From Methanospirillum stamsii (lineage in GTDB: Archaea > Halobacteriota > Methanomicrobia > Methanomicrobiales > Methanospirillaceae), in contig NZ_QGMZ01000001.1 of the NCBI RefSeq assembly GCF_003173335.1, positions 1-64,000 of the forward strand: a stretch of DNA of 64,000 nt, written 5' to 3'. Positions 18,013-27,876 of the stretch are shown in pieces (position 1 is the stretch's first letter; the number at the start of each line of letters is the position of its first letter). Under the pieces are notes generated by a model. That model was not told where the DNA came from. It saw only the letters and a program-made list of their open reading frames with translations, and did no database searches. The position numbers and the translations under genes are program-made.

Positions 18013-20286
18013 TTAAACCGCACCAGTAACGGTAAACGTTCTGTCACTAAACTTCTGCACTCGTGAATTCCGGGCATCTAACACATATACATTTCCTTCT
18101 TTGTCCACCCCAATGCCACGGGGAGTATCAAATTCACCAGGACCAGAACCATAAGAACCCCACTCGGTCAGATATTTTCCATCCGAATTGAATTTGATAA
18201 CTTTCTCATTGCCCGTATCAGTTACATAAATATTTCCGGCTACATCTACGGTCACCCTGAATGGATAGGAATATCCTACCGAATCTGAATATTTTGTTAC
18301 AAAGGAAGTCAGGAACACACCCCCGGAATTAAATTTCTGGATTCGTTCATTGTATGAATCAGCTACATATACATTATCTGATTCGTCCACGAAGAGACCC
18401 CGGGGATCATTAAATTGTCCAGGATCACTTCCTTCAAAGCCCCATGATCCCAGGTAGACACCATCTGGTGAAAATTTCTGAATACGATTGTTATACGTAT
18501 CAAGAACATAGACATTTCCCAAACTGTCAACACCGACATCAGAGGGATAATCAAATTCTCCAGGTCCGGTACCTGACGTACCCCATGAATCAAGGAATAT
18601 TCCTTCAGAATTAAACTTCTGAATCCGGTCATTTCTCATATCTGCAACATACACATTGCCAAAACCATCAGCACATACCCCATAGGGTCTGTTGAACTGT
18701 CCGGTTTTTTCCCCATAAGATCCCCATTCAGTTACACATATTCCATCAGATGTGTATTTCAGGATCCGGTTATTGCCACTATCAGCGATGTAAATATTCC
18801 CAACATTATCAATCGACAATGCATATGGATTATAATAGTTATATGGTCCGGGAACACCAACCATCATTTGGAAGATGCCAACCGAACTAAATTTCGATAC
18901 TCTGCTGTTTTCAGTATCTGTAACATATACATTTCCTACACCGTCTACACAAATTCCAACCGGATAATTAAATTCAACCAGTCCATTTCCTGTTGAACCC
19001 CACTCATCCAAAAATTTTCCATTTAAATCAAATTTCTGAACACGACTATTACCGGTATCCATCACATATACAATACCAGAATTATCTACACTTATATCAT
19101 AGGGATAATAAAACTCACCAGAACCTGAACCCTTAGTCCCCCAGCTTGAAAGATAATTCCCGGATAAATCAAACTTCTGAACGCGACTATTACCGGTATC
19201 CATCACGTAGACATATCCAGGGTTATCAGCACTTACTCCATAGGGATAAAAAAACTGACCAGGTTCCGATCCATATGATCCCCATTCATTCAGGAAAACG
19301 CCGTTAGAATTAAACTTCTGAATCCTGGAATTCCCAGTATCTGCTACATACACATTCCCGGACCCATCAACGCTAATTCCAAATGGCGAATTAAACTGCC
19401 CAGGTTCAGAACCTATTGATCCCCATTCATTCAGGAATTTTCCATTGGAGTCAAATTTTTGAACACGGTTGTTTCCTATTTCTGTAACATAGATATTCCC
19501 CTTACTGTCAGCATCAATTCCGACAGGATACATAAAGTTACCCTGATTTTTACCATAGGTTCCCCATCCGGTCAAATACGTACCTGTAGGACTGAATTTC
19601 TGGATACGGCAATTGTCGGTATCTGTAACATAAATATTTCCAGATCCATCAACACAGGATTTGGCTGGATACATCAGCACAGATCCTGAACCCCAGGTTG
19701 AATTAAAATACTTGGCAGAAATGACTCCATCAGGATTTGAAACTTCAATCGAGTATCGGCCCGGATCCAACCCAGTCAGATTGAATGAAGTGGTGATATT
19801 CCTGGAATTGACATATGTAATCGGATTGATATTTTTCTGACGGTATACACCATTGGTCAGGTTTGTTGTGACACCGCGTTTAAAATTAGATCCAACAATA
19901 CTCACTGATTGAGATGAGGAACTATTAAGCCCAAAATTTGGAGAAACTGAGTCAATCTTTGGAATAACAAGTCTGGGTAATGTCTGTGCAGTTATTGCAG
20001 AATTGTTTTCCAGTACCTCATCTACCCACATATTTTCTACAGTTACTCCCTGTTCCGGAAATCTCCTGTCATCCAATATGTGATGTCTGGATAAATTTTT
20101 GTCAAGACAAAAGAGGGATTCTATATCTCCTGGAACAAATATTACCATTGAGATGTTTTCGATTTCATCCGGACTACTATAATTCCAATTATTATCAGAA
20201 TTGTTTATCTGCTCCCCATTACAGGTTATAAAAATGCAGAAAATTAATAGACTTATCAGTACTATTTTCTTCATTACACCCACCAA
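18013..20286 (-). CDS. Secreted NHL beta-propeller protein with IPT/TIG-like domain
   Basis: The 757-residue protein has a signal peptide, and ATG 20274 (MKKIVLISLL) is the better start. An N-terminal region precedes an IPT/TIG-like fold near IDSVSPNFGLNSSS. Twelve NHL repeats follow from about residue 205 to the end, each of the form GNVYVADTGNSRIQKF. Twelve repeats would fit two six-bladed propellers or one large ring. Repeats 4 and 5 are nearly identical, so the array has recently expanded. NHL propellers bind proteins, RNA or glycans. The signal peptide places this one outside the cell. No catalytic residues were recognised. Confidence 0.82.
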   Translation of the reverse strand: MVGVMKKIVLISLLIFCIFITCNGEQINNSDNNWNYSSPDEIENISMVIFVPGDIESLFCLDKNLSRHHILDDRRFPEQGVTVENMWVDEVLENNSAITAQTLPRLVIPKIDSVSPNFGLNSSSSQSVSIVGSNFKRGVTTNLTNGVYRQKNINPITYVNSRNITTSFNLTGLDPGRYSIEVSNPDGVISAKYFNSTWGSGSVLMYPAKSCVDGSGNIYVTDTDNCRIQKFSPTGTYLTGWGTYGKNQGNFMYPVGIDADSKGNIYVTEIGNNRVQKFDSNGKFLNEWGSIGSEPGQFNSPFGISVDGSGNVYVADTGNSRIQKFNSNGVFLNEWGSYGSEPGQFFYPYGVSADNPGYVYVMDTGNSRVQKFDLSGNYLSSWGTKGSGSGEFYYPYDISVDNSGIVYVMDTGNSRVQKFDLNGKFLDEWGSTGNGLVEFNYPVGICVDGVGNVYVTDTENSRVSKFSSVGIFQMMVGVPGPYNYYNPYALSIDNVGNIYIADSGNNRILKYTSDGICVTEWGSYGEKTGQFNRPYGVCADGFGNVYVADMRNDRIQKFNSEGIFLDSWGTSGTGPGEFDYPSDVGVDSLGNVYVLDTYNNRIQKFSPDGVYLGSWGFEGSDPGQFNDPRGLFVDESDNVYVADSYNERIQKFNSGGVFLTSFVTKYSDSVGYSYPFRVTVDVAGNIYVTDTGNEKVIKFNSDGKYLTEWGSYGSGPGEFDTPRGIGVDKEGNVYVLDARNSRVQKFSDRTFTVTGAV

Positions 20287-20385
20287 TAAATATAGAAAAT
20301 GATATATAAAAATAGATAAATGTTTCGATTATGTGTAATTTTTTGATAATTATCAAATTAAAAAAATTGAAACAGGAATAAAGAT

Positions 20386-23300
20386 TCAGGGACCAAAGAA
20401 CAATACCGAATCTGCTCCTGTACTCATCGGAACGGTAATGTCACCCATAACAACCTGACTCTGGGAAAGATCATTCCTGGACCATAATGATACCGTGTAT
20501 GTTCCTGACTGGGCATAGATATGTGGAGGAGGATACTGTTCACTAGAGGTTGCACCATCCCCAAAGTCCCATTTCCACTTATTTGCACCACCTAAGGATT
20601 CATCATAAAATGTTACAGTATTACCATCACCTGACTTAACAGAAAATCCAGAAATTACAACACCAGGAAGGGGTTCATTATTGAGCCGGATAGTATAATC
20701 TTTATCAACTGAAGATATCACAAATGGTGAATCAGTTGATTTCTCTTCATTATTTACGGTAAGATTCTTTACTCTGGCTCCTGCAGTCGGGTTGAACGTG
20801 AATGAAAGTGAACTGCCTGGATCTGCTGAAAAAACTCCTGAAGGATTGATCCAACCAATTCCATCAGATGATGCGTTAATTGTAAAGCCATTTGCAGATA
20901 CAACAAAATTTGATGGAGCAGATGACCCGCTTATTCCTTTAACGATAACCGGATGATTGCCAAGAGTATTGTCAACAGTCTCCGGGAATGTTGCATTGAT
21001 TATAGTAGCTGATTCGACCACATAGGAGACAACTGAACCATCAACTGTCACATTATTTAATGCTGGAACTGTGTCAAAACCTGTTCCGGTAATAGTTACC
21101 GGGAAAGAAGTAGTGTGGTTGTTCTGTAGACAGCCCCCAGGATTCAGATTTGTTATCACCGGAAGAGCCGGATTAATGGTGAACTGGATATTGTTATTAC
21201 TAAACTGACCTCCCTGGTTTACACTGACATTCCAATAACCGATACTGGAAGTGGGAGGAAGGTAAAGAGGTGTTGTCAGGTTATTACCGGACAGGATACC
21301 TGTAAATGTCAGATTCGACTGACCAATCTTTGTCAAGTTAATGATTGCCCCGGTTGCAAAATTATTCCCGGTAAGATTGACTGGAAAAGTGCTGCCAGCC
21401 AGACCTGAATTTGGATAAATCCCGGTTACTTCCGGTTTGAGTGGGGCAGTAATGTTAAACTGAATGTTATTATTACTGAATAAACCATCCTGTTTGACTG
21501 TAACATTCCACAGACCTCTTTCTGCACTTATAGGTAGGTTAAAAGAAACAGTAAGGTTGCTTCCTGAAAGCATACTGGGAAATGTCAGATTTGACCGGTT
21601 TAAACGGCTTAAATTGATCTGTGCACCGTCCTTAAAGTAACTGCCAGTAATATTGAAAGATACATCAGTCCCTGCTTTACCTGTATCTGGAAAAATTCCG
21701 GATACCACCGGAGGAACAGGGGCAGTTACATTGAATTGAATATTATTATTGCTATATAATCCACCGTGATTAACAGTCACATTCCACAGGCCTTTTTGTG
21801 CAAGTAACGGTAAATCAAAGGAACCGGTTAGATTTGGCCCAATTAATATTCCGAGTGATGTGATATTTTTCTCAATACCACTGGTAAGATTAATGATTGA
21901 ACCATTTCCAAAATTACTGCCGGTTACAATGAAAGGAACATTTCTTCCGACACTTCCATGGTCAGGATTTATTCCGTTGACAACCGGAGGAACAGGGGCA
22001 GTTACATTAAACTGGACATTATTATTACTATACCTGCCACCCTGACTTACTGTCACGTTCCAGAGACCCTGTTTTGAACTTACAGGTAAGTCAAGAGAAC
22101 TGGTAAGATTAGTTCCGGATAGGGTGCCTGTTGTAGAAATGTTAGTCGCATCATTCCGACTCAGGTCAATTTTTGCCCCATTCGTAAAATTATCCCCGAT
22201 CAGTTTTACTGGTATTATTGAACCGGCAGAGCCAGTACCAGGAATAATACCCAATACATACGGAGTTATTGGTGTTTTTATTTCAAACTGAATGTTATCA
22301 TTACTAAATTTTCCACCCTGGTTTACACTGACATTTCGCATGCCTGCAACGGCGGTTGAAGGTATTGTAAAAGAACCGGTAAGATTAGTTCCGGACAAAC
22401 TTCCCGTTGTAGTAATGGTCGCCTTACCAGTGCTGGTAAGGTTTACCCGTGCTCCGTTTGCAAAGTTGCTTCCAGTCATATTGAAATGAACATCTGAACC
22501 AATATGACCAGAAACAGGATTAATGGATGTAACAACCGGAGCAGGTGAAAGGTGTAAGACACCCACCGCATAATGTTGCATGGCAGGACTAGAGCCATAA
22601 GTCCCACCCCATGTCATGGTATGATAGGTATAATCCCAGGTATCATGGAGGATGACAGTATTAGGTGTGGAATACCCCACACCTAGCATGGTATGTCCTT
22701 GTACTTGAATAAGGACTGGATAACCAGCATCTATTTCTGCCTTATACTGATCGTAGGTAAATCCTTTGGTATTCCCTCCGTACCCATAAATATACTGATT
22801 ATAATTTGTAAGCACTGAATACCCACGAGACTCAGCAAACAGTTTCATCCCATGAATACCATCTCGTCCTTTTACAGATTCATTACCGGTATAATCATAC
22901 AAAGGAGAGCCATCTTTGTTATAATAAAAAGTAGTGCTTCCATCAGAATTCCTCCAGTTCTGATACTGATTGGTTCCCATATAATCACCGATGCAATCTA
23001 AAGGAGTATGTTCTGACCAGGCACTGTAATAAGGATCAGTCGTAGATCCATATGCAGAATAATAGTCATTTTTATGCCCTTTGGAAACACGCCCATCAAG
23101 ACCCAGTTGTGAGGCACTCAGTGGACATTGTCCCTGACTTTCAAACGAAGGACCCCATACCGAATTGTTCAAGGGGAAAACTCCTCCATTAGTCGGACCA
23201 ACATAAAAATTAGGATACCCGTTCCGATCAAAATAACCAAAATACATCGCTGCAGAAGTAGCCGAACAGCCATATGACCAGTCCAATGCAGGAACATCGG

Positions 23301-23550
23301 TTTTGTTCACCATTATGGCTGATATTTCAGCAAGAATCGGAACATTTGCATCTCTTATCCACCCTTCGGGGGGGAGACCCGGACCTATCTCACGTTCATC
23401 AATGAGATTGCCATTATCATAAAATTGCGATTTTAGCGTCGAATCATTAGCATCCAGATCAGCATAAACACAAGGGATGCATAAACAAGAGACCAGAATA
23501 AAGAGAACAATGATCCCCCTGACCATCGACGGAGAGAAACACCAAAACAT
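20386..23550 (-). CDS. Secreted C39-like cysteine peptidase with IPT/TIG repeats and PKD domain
   Basis: The 1054-residue protein has a signal peptide (residues 1-31). Its N-terminal domain has the papain-like hallmarks of peptidase C39-type folds: nucleophile Cys in YGCSATSAAMYFGYF, His in QVQGHTMLGVGY, and an acidic residue in HDTWDY. Six IPT/TIG-like repeats follow (about residues 335-830), most ending NVTVxxGGxxSNNN(I/V)QF. Next come a beta-rich segment and a PKD domain (WKWDFGDGATS). The last ~170 residues closely resemble the end of the neighbouring papain-family protein. Extracellular proteolysis or processing of wall proteins is plausible. Substrate and self-processing are unknown. 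Confidence 0.78.
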   Translation of the reverse strand: MFWCFSPSMVRGIIVLFILVSCLCIPCVYADLDANDSTLKSQFYDNGNLIDEREIGPGLPPEGWIRDANVPILAEISAIMVNKTDVPALDWSYGCSATSAAMYFGYFDRNGYPNFYVGPTNGGVFPLNNSVWGPSFESQGQCPLSASQLGLDGRVSKGHKNDYYSAYGSTTDPYYSAWSEHTPLDCIGDYMGTNQYQNWRNSDGSTTFYYNKDGSPLYDYTGNESVKGRDGIHGMKLFAESRGYSVLTNYNQYIYGYGGNTKGFTYDQYKAEIDAGYPVLIQVQGHTMLGVGYSTPNTVILHDTWDYTYHTMTWGGTYGSSPAMQHYAVGVLHLSPAPVVTSINPVSGHIGSDVHFNMTGSNFANGARVNLTSTGKATITTTGSLSGTNLTGSFTIPSTAVAGMRNVSVNQGGKFSNDNIQFEIKTPITPYVLGIIPGTGSAGSIIPVKLIGDNFTNGAKIDLSRNDATNISTTGTLSGTNLTSSLDLPVSSKQGLWNVTVSQGGRYSNNNVQFNVTAPVPPVVNGINPDHGSVGRNVPFIVTGSNFGNGSIINLTSGIEKNITSLGILIGPNLTGSFDLPLLAQKGLWNVTVNHGGLYSNNNIQFNVTAPVPPVVSGIFPDTGKAGTDVSFNITGSYFKDGAQINLSRLNRSNLTFPSMLSGSNLTVSFNLPISAERGLWNVTVKQDGLFSNNNIQFNITAPLKPEVTGIYPNSGLAGSTFPVNLTGNNFATGAIINLTKIGQSNLTFTGILSGNNLTTPLYLPPTSSIGYWNVSVNQGGQFSNNNIQFTINPALPVITNLNPGGCLQNNHTTSFPVTITGTGFDTVPALNNVTVDGSVVSYVVESATIINATFPETVDNTLGNHPVIVKGISGSSAPSNFVVSANGFTINASSDGIGWINPSGVFSADPGSSLSFTFNPTAGARVKNLTVNNEEKSTDSPFVISSVDKDYTIRLNNEPLPGVVISGFSVKSGDGNTVTFYDESLGGANKWKWDFGDGATSSEQYPPPHIYAQSGTYTVSLWSRNDLSQSQVVMGDITVPMSTGADSVLFFGP

Positions 23551-23670
23551 AATCCATATTATTTTGTATTATATATATTACTTTTTAAATTATAAGGACT
23601 GATTAAAAAAGATACTGTTTAATTAAATGTATTATCAAGAATTTTTAGTCCAAAAAAAAATTTTGGAAAA

Positions 23671-25680
23671 TTACACATTCGAAAACGTGTAACCTTCTTT
23701 CATAGGTACTTCGATACTACCCTTAACAACCTGGCTCTGGGAAAGATCACTCCTTGCCCATAACGATACCGTGTATGTTCCAGCCTGTGCATAGGGGTGT
23801 AAGGGAGATTGTTCACTAGAGGTTGTACCATCCCCAAAGTCCCATTTCCATTTATTTGCATCGCCCAAGGACTTATCACTGAATTTCACAGAATTACCTC
23901 CACCAGACTCTGCAGCAAACGCTGCAATTACAACACCCGGAAGCGGTTCATTATTGAGCCGGATAGTATAATCCTTTTGAACATTCTGTAAAGTATAGGT
24001 CAGATCAGAATTATATGTAACAGGAGTCCCATCGACGGTCAGGTTCTTTACCCTTGCTCCTGCAGTGGGATTAAAGGTAAACGTTTGAGATGCTCCTTTT
24101 GCTACTTCTACCGTCCCGGATGGATTAATCCAGCCAATTTCATCAGACTGTACATCAAGAGTATATCCTTCACCGGGCGTATATGCTACTTCAATAGCGT
24201 AAAAATAATTATTCCAGTATATCCCACTTCCAGCATAATTCATATTCATTTTTAACCGGAATATCCCATTTGGACGGTTTGCATTGCTGCCCCAGCTGTT
24301 CAGGACCTCCCAGTACCGCTCATCAGGATTCGAACTGGTATCATTGTACCCTACAAGAAGGACTCCATGACCGCCTGCATCGGTTGCTGCACCATTATAG
24401 GGATCCGGATCCCAGATAACTGATTCAGCCTGATCTCTCCAGAAATCAGAGAATTCACTCCATGCCTCAATTGTTGGAAGCCGGAATCCATAATAAAGAG
24501 CCTTGTTTGCATCAATCTGTGCCTTTAAATTCGCAATCGCCTGATCCTGAGTAACAGTATAGGTAGGGACCAAGTAAGAAGAGATAGAAGTAATTGGATA
24601 ATTCGGATTGGTTGCGATATACTGTGCAGGCATTTTTGTTCCGGCTGAACAATCCCCACCAGGACAGGCATTTGCATCATGATAGGAAGCATTCGTATTT
24701 GACCAGGGGATAACCTGATCATATAAGGGATTGCTGTAGAAATCAACAAATTTCGAGGCACTTCCTCCTTCACATGCCCAATTATCACCAACGCCGTTAT
24801 TCAGATTTGAATTCACATATTGTATCGAAAGACGATCTTTTACACCATTCTGGACAGTATGAGCAGTCTCAATTACTCCGGTAGAGGCCCAAGCCCAGCA
24901 ATTACCACAGGTCCCCTGATTTCGTTCAGAAGGTACATAGGGAACATTCACAAGAAGACTTTTTGAATCTTTATCCTGGGTAACCGGTGCATTTGGAAGA
25001 GCCTCTGAATTAAGCATTTCCATAAGTTCTTCCCGCATCTGTTCAGGAGTCTGATGCATAATTCCATATTCTGTGAATTGTTGATCATCAGTTAAATCCT
25101 GGCTTGAAATCTCCGGATTAGACATATCCGTTTCATATGGGATCTGTTTACTTACCGTTTTATCTCCAATTGTTACCGTTACATTCATTACTCCCTGCCC
25201 AGGGGATAATTCCGGAATAAAATTAATCGAGCCTGAATCTACTCCTGTAGTTTTAACGCCTGAAAAGCGGAAAGCAACATTACCAGACTCTCCAGCTGCA
25301 TTACTCTCCTGTGCAAGTGAGAGGGAAAGAAGACCGTTAGAAAAATCTGAATATACATTTGATGGAACTGCAGCTCCATTCACTACTAGATCTCCCGAAA
25401 ATGCAGAAATCTTACCATCATCAGTAGTGAAAGGATACAGAATAAATCCATCAGTAATCCCGGATTTCGTATCTGATTCTGTAATAAAAGATAAATCAAA
25501 ATCAGCAACAATACTCTCCCCATCAGTAAATCCGGTGTATTCAATCACTACCGGCATATCCTGATAAAGCACATCCGGATATATCGTAAGAGAATCAGCG
25601 GCTGAAAGCGTAATAACCATCGATATGATTGTCAAGATAACTAGAACCCATCCCCATAACTTATTCATTGTCACACCCAA
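23671..25680 (-). CDS. Secreted papain-family (C1A) cysteine peptidase with PKD domain
   Basis: The 669-residue protein probably starts at MNKLWGW (25668), followed by a signal peptide. An N-terminal region of about 190 residues may be a cohesin-like or propeptide segment. The C1A domain then shows the active-site motif NQGTCGNCWAWAST, the catalytic His in GGHGVLLVGYND and the catalytic Asn in VLNSWGSN. A C-terminal beta-segment (GARVKNLTV, DYTIRLNNEPLPGVVI) leads to a PKD domain, WKWDFGDGTTS. This end is shared with the next gene. All catalytic residues are present, so an active secreted protease is likely. Confidence 0.85.
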   Translation of the reverse strand: MGVTMNKLWGWVLVILTIISMVITLSAADSLTIYPDVLYQDMPVVIEYTGFTDGESIVADFDLSFITESDTKSGITDGFILYPFTTDDGKISAFSGDLVVNGAAVPSNVYSDFSNGLLSLSLAQESNAAGESGNVAFRFSGVKTTGVDSGSINFIPELSPGQGVMNVTVTIGDKTVSKQIPYETDMSNPEISSQDLTDDQQFTEYGIMHQTPEQMREELMEMLNSEALPNAPVTQDKDSKSLLVNVPYVPSERNQGTCGNCWAWASTGVIETAHTVQNGVKDRLSIQYVNSNLNNGVGDNWACEGGSASKFVDFYSNPLYDQVIPWSNTNASYHDANACPGGDCSAGTKMPAQYIATNPNYPITSISSYLVPTYTVTQDQAIANLKAQIDANKALYYGFRLPTIEAWSEFSDFWRDQAESVIWDPDPYNGAATDAGGHGVLLVGYNDTSSNPDERYWEVLNSWGSNANRPNGIFRLKMNMNYAGSGIYWNNYFYAIEVAYTPGEGYTLDVQSDEIGWINPSGTVEVAKGASQTFTFNPTAGARVKNLTVDGTPVTYNSDLTYTLQNVQKDYTIRLNNEPLPGVVIAAFAAESGGGNSVKFSDKSLGDANKWKWDFGDGTTSSEQSPLHPYAQAGTYTVSLWARSDLSQSQVVKGSIEVPMKEGYTFSNV

Positions 25681-25959
25681 CTATTGTGCAAAATATTATT
25701 TTAAAAGAATAAAAAACTTATTATATTGATAATTATATGAATATCATAATTTAGAAAGCATATATAAATTCATTTCATCTCAAATTTAAGACATAATCAT
25801 CTAATAAAAAACTCTCGCGGTTTAATATGATTATTCAACCATAAATTTAAAAATAAAGAGTAATTTTCGCTTTTTTATAACCACTAATTCCATTCCGGTA
25901 AAAAAATAGACTATTCATGCTCTATTTGACATAAAAAGGGTTAAACCTGATTCACTCAA

Positions 25960-26030
25960 GGCTCGCTATTAAACTATAGATCTGATCCTTATATTATATC
26001 GAAAAACTTTTTTTGAGTCAATAGCGAGCC
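25960..26030. repeat. Inverted repeat element in an AT-rich gap
   Basis: GGCTCGCTATT at 25960-25970 and its exact complement AATAGCGAGCC at 26020-26030 flank 49 bp of AT-rich DNA. They lie in a 570-bp stretch (25681-26248) with no convincing gene. The element could be a small terminal-inverted-repeat relic or a long-loop hairpin RNA. A related ATAGCGAGC string preceded by GACTC occurs at 13976-13989. Confidence 0.45.
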
Positions 26031-26095
26031 GCTATGAAAGCAGTTATTATTCTAGTTTTTTTGATCTAATCAATAGATATTTTAATTACATCTTT

Positions 26096-26120
26096 CTACC
26101 ACTATCATCAGCCGTGGTAG
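26096..26120. repeat. Hairpin CTACCAC/GTGGTAG
   Basis: A perfect 7-bp stem with an 11-nt loop lies in the gap downstream of the orphan VapB gene. It could end a transcript, but no long T tract follows on either side. Confidence 0.35.
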
Positions 26121-26142
26121 ATTAACGGAACCTTAACAATTG

Positions 26143-26159
26143 TGGTATATATCATACCA
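26143..26159. promoter_or_regulatory. Operator-like palindrome TGGTAT-N5-ATACCA
   Basis: Perfect 6-bp arms are separated by five bases, a geometry typical of a small dimeric regulator. It lies about 90 bp beyond the stop of the orphan VapB gene, where the partner toxin would be expected. No flanking gene clearly uses it. Confidence 0.3.
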
Positions 26160-26248
26160 TTATCTTCTTCTAATGCCAACTAGCGTAATCATTTCCTTTT
26201 TAGCTTTTTTGATTAGATCTATAAGAAATCACACTTCCAGCACAACCA

Positions 26249-26476
26249 TCAGAATGATATTTCTCCCAATGTACTGGACCGATTTTCTTCTGAAGCACTT
26301 TTAATACTCATCGCAAGGTCATCATTTGGTTCATAATTGGAGAGAATATCGGAGAGTTTTCTTCTTTCCGGAATAATCCTAATAATTAGATCAGAAAAAC
26401 TTTCACCGTCATCTTTTTTTAATTGTTTTAACCGAGTATATGCCTCTAAAGTAATGGTAATTGTTTTTGTTGCCAT
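26249..26476 (-). CDS. Orphan VapB-type antitoxin
   Basis: The 75-residue product starts MATKTITITLEAYTRLKQ, the ribbon-helix-helix start of archaeal VapB (DUF217-type) antitoxins. DGESFSDLIIRII follows, and the tail is acidic and flexible. VapB antitoxins bind a VapC PIN RNase and their own promoter. The partner toxin should follow directly downstream on the minus strand, but the next 550 bp contain no PIN motif. I chose ATG 26476 because the upstream residues do not fit the family. It is either a solo antitoxin acting in trans or the relic of a broken pair. Confidence 0.75.
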   Translation of the reverse strand: MATKTITITLEAYTRLKQLKKDDGESFSDLIIRIIPERRKLSDILSNYEPNDDLAMSIKSASEENRSSTLGEISF

Positions 26477-26500
26477 ACATACATGATTACACATGGACAT

Positions 26501-27064
26501 AAAAATCTATCATGAACATATGATAATATAACAGGAGAAAACATTGAATATCTTCTTATTATCCGGGTATAATCATAAAAAACCTAATTTATTTTGGATT
26601 TATGCTAATTCCCAATAACAGGCAATTAAATAGACCGAATTCTGCTCGATTGAGTCTTCCCCTTCGCCAAACTGCCAGTATAATCATAACAAATCTTCTA
26701 CGAAGGTATGATTGAATTAAAACAGAGATAGAACTTTTCCGTAGCGGAGAATCCCTGATGCTGTGATATTATTTTCATGTGGGATATTGTGAAAGTATAC
26801 GATGGAATTGAACCTTGAGAAATTATCAATAGGAAAATGATAATTACAGATAAGCCAAGTGGTTCTTTTAAATTAACAAAAACACTAAATTATTACAAAA
26901 CAAGAAGGAACAATATGGATGATATCTCTGATAGTTATAATTTATAAATTATTTTCATCCATATTAATTAATCCTTGAAGTACCCTCAATCATCCTCATG
27001 ACAAGTATAAACAAATTTAATGATAATGAGTATCACATTATGGCACTAATCATAAACCGATGAT
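26501..27064. other. AT-rich gap with an 11-bp inverted repeat
   Basis: No convincing gene is present. The only distinct structure is AATATGGATGA at 26912-26922 paired perfectly with TCATCCATATT at 26955-26965, with a 32-nt AT-rich loop. It lies about 100 bp before the nucleotidyltransferase gene. A 37-codon ORF on the plus strand (about 26600-26715) shows no recognisable family. Confidence 0.4.
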
Positions 27065-27436
27065 ATGACAAATCAATTTAATAACAAATTCTTTGATGAC
27101 GATCAGGGATTTTTAATCCCTCCGGATGTAAAAAAAGTAATAATACAATTCACTCATAAAATTTTATCTGAATTTCCCGAAAAAATTGTTAAAATCATTT
27201 TATATGGCTCATATGCCCGGGGGGATTTTCATCAGGGATCTGATGTTGATATCCTGATTTTTACCACTGACGACTCATGGAATATCAAAAAAACGATTAT
27301 GGCCATGGGATATGATATCTATCCGGAATTTGGGATTATGATCTCTGCAAAAGTAATGACTGAAGAACAATTCAGAATGATGAAAAAATTTTTATTTATT
27401 CAACAGGTTTCACAGGACGGAATTGCAGTTGTCTGA
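27065..27436 (+). CDS. Orphan MNT-type nucleotidyltransferase
   Basis: The 123-residue protein carries the minimal nucleotidyltransferase signature ILYGSYARGDFHQGSDVDI (GS-x-ARG followed by DxD). MNT proteins of MntA type neutralise HepT HEPN toxins by attaching AMP to them. No HEPN gene follows within the next 180 bp or precedes it, so the gene is orphan. The catalytic Gly-Ser and both Asp residues are intact. It could still act in trans on a HEPN protein elsewhere. Confidence 0.7.
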   Translation: MTNQFNNKFFDDDQGFLIPPDVKKVIIQFTHKILSEFPEKIVKIILYGSYARGDFHQGSDVDILIFTTDDSWNIKKTIMAMGYDIYPEFGIMISAKVMTEEQFRMMKKFLFIQQVSQDGIAVV

Positions 27437-27621
27437 TAATACAGAAATTACGCTCCTTTTAAATATAACCCTCATAAAAGGTCATTAATGATTTATTCCG
27501 GTCTGTTATTAGGTGGTTGATAAAAAAATCCATATAGAGTTACTTCACACTTAAAAAAAGCCAATCAGATCTATCCTGATTCCCGGAATTAACCAGATAC
27601 ACCATTTATAATATAAATAAT

Positions 27622-27876
27622 TTATGAGAGAAATTCGATTACTTTTTGATCCCATTCCTCTTTCCCGGTTCCCGGAAGTGCTTTTCCATTTGGCATCATA
27701 TTAACAGGCACTTTATCTGCACCAAATTTACTGCTGATTTGTTTCCGGATACAATCATCCTGCTTGCTACCTTTACAGTACAGAACAGTGAATCCTTTAA
27801 TCAAAGGCCAAATCTTCTCATCATCCTTATAAGCATTAAAAAAAGGACACTTTTCAAGTTTTTCACAATCAGCCAT
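27622..27876 (-). CDS. Small cysteine-containing conserved-type protein
   Basis: The 84-residue protein begins MADCEKLEKCPFFNAY and has four spaced cysteines (positions about 4, 10, 34 and 42, the last in DDCIRKQ). A short hydrophilic C-terminal part contains KVPVNMMPNGKALPG. Small proteins with this CPFF...YCxG...C pattern and a VPxxxxPN segment occur in methanogens and delta-proteobacteria near signalling genes, as far as I recall. Metal or Fe-S binding is plausible. The gene stands alone. Confidence 0.6.
   Translation of the reverse strand: MADCEKLEKCPFFNAYKDDEKIWPLIKGFTVLYCKGSKQDDCIRKQISSKFGADKVPVNMMPNGKALPGTGKEEWDQKVIEFLS

Noticed and set aside
18013-20286. CRISPR-like periodicity of about 150 bp
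   Set aside because: The period comes from coding NHL repeats, with similarity in the protein and gradual divergence. There are no identical short repeats with unique spacers.
26600-26720. A 37-codon plus-strand ORF (MLIPNNRQLNRP...) in the AT-rich gap
   Set aside because: No ribosome site or family resemblance. Too short to separate from chance.
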